NCBI RefSeq assembly: GCF_014696105.1
Contig: NZ_JACJPO010000015.1
Coordinates: 124,001-188,000, forward strand
DNA from: Microcoleus sp. FACHB-1515
Lineage (GTDB): Bacteria > Cyanobacteriota > Cyanobacteriia > Elainellales > Elainellaceae
Direction of reading: 5' to 3'
DNA: 64,000 nt
The position numbers were made by a program, and so were the translations under genes. Each line of letters begins with the position of its first letter. Positions within the stretch are counted from its first letter, which is position 1. The notes under the pieces were generated by a model. That model was not told the origin of the DNA and made no database searches. It saw only the letters and a program-made list of their open reading frames with translations. This document shows positions 63,121 through 64,000 of this stretch, piece by piece.

Positions 63121-64000
63121 ATGGTACGAGACGCTTTAATCGTAGGAGTAAACACTTATCAGCACTTGCCTGCTCTGCAAGCACCCGCACGCGATGCCGA
63201 AGCGATCGCTCAGCAGATCCAAAGCTGTGGAGATTTTCGCGTCCATCGCTTGCCCGAAGTCATCCAGGCTGGGCAACCCCAGGTCGGCCTCAAAACGCCT
63301 GTGACGCTCAAAGAACTTGAAGCTGCGCTAGTTCGCTTATTCAAGCCAAAAGGCAGCAACGTTCCGCAGACGGCACTGTTCTACTTTTCTGGACACGGCA
63401 TTCAGAAAGAAGCGGGCATCGAAGAAGGCTATCTGGCAACCAGCGATGTCAATCCAGAAGCGGGTTTTTATGGTCTGTCGCTGTTTTGGCTGCGCCGCCT
63501 GCTGCAAGAAAGCCCGGTGCGGCAGCGGGTGATTATTCTGGATTGCTGTCACAGCGGCGAACTGCTGAACTTCCTTGAAGCCGATCCGGGAGCACGTGCG
63601 GGAACCGATCGCCTGTTTATGGCTGCTTCTCGCGAATACGAATCTGCCTACGAATCGCTCGCCAGTCCTTATAGCGTTTTCACTCAAGCACTACTCAACG
63701 GCCTTAACCCCCAGCACAGCGAAACCGGAATTGTCACCAACTACTCGATCACCGCCTGGGTCAGTCAAGCCCTCAAAGGCGAAATTCAGCAGCCGCTGTT
63801 TGAAAGCTCTGGCAGCGAAATTATTTTGACCCGATCGAGCGCTGCCTCACCGCCCCAGCGATCGCCAACCGCCGCGAGCGAGGTTTGTCCCTATCGTGGA
63901 CTCGCTTATTTTGACGAAGTGGACGCCGAATATTTCTTCGGTCGCGAAGAGATCAGCGACCAGTTGATCGCAAAACTGCGCGGCAGCAAATTTGCTGCGA
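63121..64000 (+). CDS. caspase-like peptidase fused to STAND-type NTPase, 3'-truncated
   Basis: The frame runs from ATG 63121 past the window end (293 codons visible). Residues 1-235 are a C14 caspase-fold peptidase: RDALIVGVNTYQHLPALQAP, the catalytic His in TALFYFSGHGIQKEAGIE and the catalytic Cys in VIILDCCHSGELLNFLEAD. After a linker, CPYRGLAYFDEVDAEYFFGR (from about residue 257) opens a STAND-NTPase module of the nSTAND1 type, which is normally followed by WD40 or TPR repeats. Such proteins are frequent in cyanobacteria and are suspected to act in programmed cell death or phage defence. Both catalytic residues are intact. The sensor end is outside the window. Confidence 0.88.
   Translation, partial: MVRDALIVGVNTYQHLPALQAPARDAEAIAQQIQSCGDFRVHRLPEVIQAGQPQVGLKTPVTLKELEAALVRLFKPKGSNVPQTALFYFSGHGIQKEAGIEEGYLATSDVNPEAGFYGLSLFWLRRLLQESPVRQRVIILDCCHSGELLNFLEADPGARAGTDRLFMAASREYESAYESLASPYSVFTQALLNGLNPQHSETGIVTNYSITAWVSQALKGEIQQPLFESSGSEIILTRSSAASPPQRSPTAASEVCPYRGLAYFDEVDAEYFFGREEISDQLIAKLRGSKFAA

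Noticed and set aside
62987-63190. 67-codon minus-strand frame overlapping the caspase start
   Set aside because: It shares 70 bases with the clearly coding caspase gene and has no ribosome-binding site.

Overview
The window is cyanobacterial chromosome. The octamer GCGATCGC (HIP1) and its GATCG/CGATCG core recur throughout coding and non-coding DNA, and several genes belong to typically cyanobacterial families: a LabA-like NYN protein, a geranylgeranyl reductase-type flavoprotein, a DUF4079 membrane protein, an HdrB-like CCG protein of the kind proposed as the succinate dehydrogenase anchor, and a long LptC-domain lipoprotein. No rRNA, tRNA, CRISPR array, prophage or intact insertion sequence was seen. 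Base composition looks moderately GC-rich, with AT-rich islands near 34.4-34.8 kb and 62.2-63.1 kb.

Layout. 1-8.8 kb: end of a BaiN-type flavoprotein, a lone NMT1-like solute-binding protein, DUF4079, the HdrB-like CCG protein, ileS and an MFS transporter. 8.9-15.7 kb: a class I glutamine amidotransferase, an anchored beta-propeller protein, map-cobI-TonB-like, a heptose-kinase-like PfkB protein and DUF456. 15.8-18.7 kb: HigBA toxin-antitoxin, purA and rplY. 18.7-25.4 kb: a zinc dehydrogenase, a histidine kinase overlapping a LuxR-type regulator tail to tail, ureE-ureF, glk and prmA. 25.4-32.6 kb: a SagB-type oxidoreductase translationally coupled to prmA, an exported CHAT protease, a divergent TetR/coq4 pair, a DUF2079 membrane protein and an SRPBCC protein. 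32.6-38.9 kb: an Asp-rich SLH-domain surface protein, a multi-repeat TM-helix (MscS-related) protein, an EamA transporter and an MFS transporter. 39.2-43.1 kb: a Rieske oxygenase followed by an alpha-oxoamine synthase, then a convergent geranylgeranyl reductase. 43.1-50.8 kb is the accessory zone: gene debris (an FHA remnant), a palindromic repeat element, a duplicated promoter/start segment flanking a Uma2 gene, DUF4145, sdhA, a 25-bp tandem repeat, an MNT/HEPN pair and an XRE regulator. 50.9-62.2 kb returns to conserved genes: uvrB, DUF6930-like, LptC, LabA-like, metG, plsC-like, Rad52-like, gamma-glutamylcyclotransferase-like, mnmD-like and TPR. The window ends inside a caspase-like/STAND protein preceded by about 950 bp of apparently non-coding DNA.

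The most noteworthy points are: the HEPN toxin reading frame that has GTA where its start codon should be; a coq4 gene whose only Shine-Dalgarno/ATG runs into a stop after eight codons, behind a tandem TetR-type operator; the Rieske/alpha-oxoamine synthase pair; SagB coupled to prmA; and the caspase-STAND gene at the right edge. All family assignments are from reading the sequence; no database search was run.
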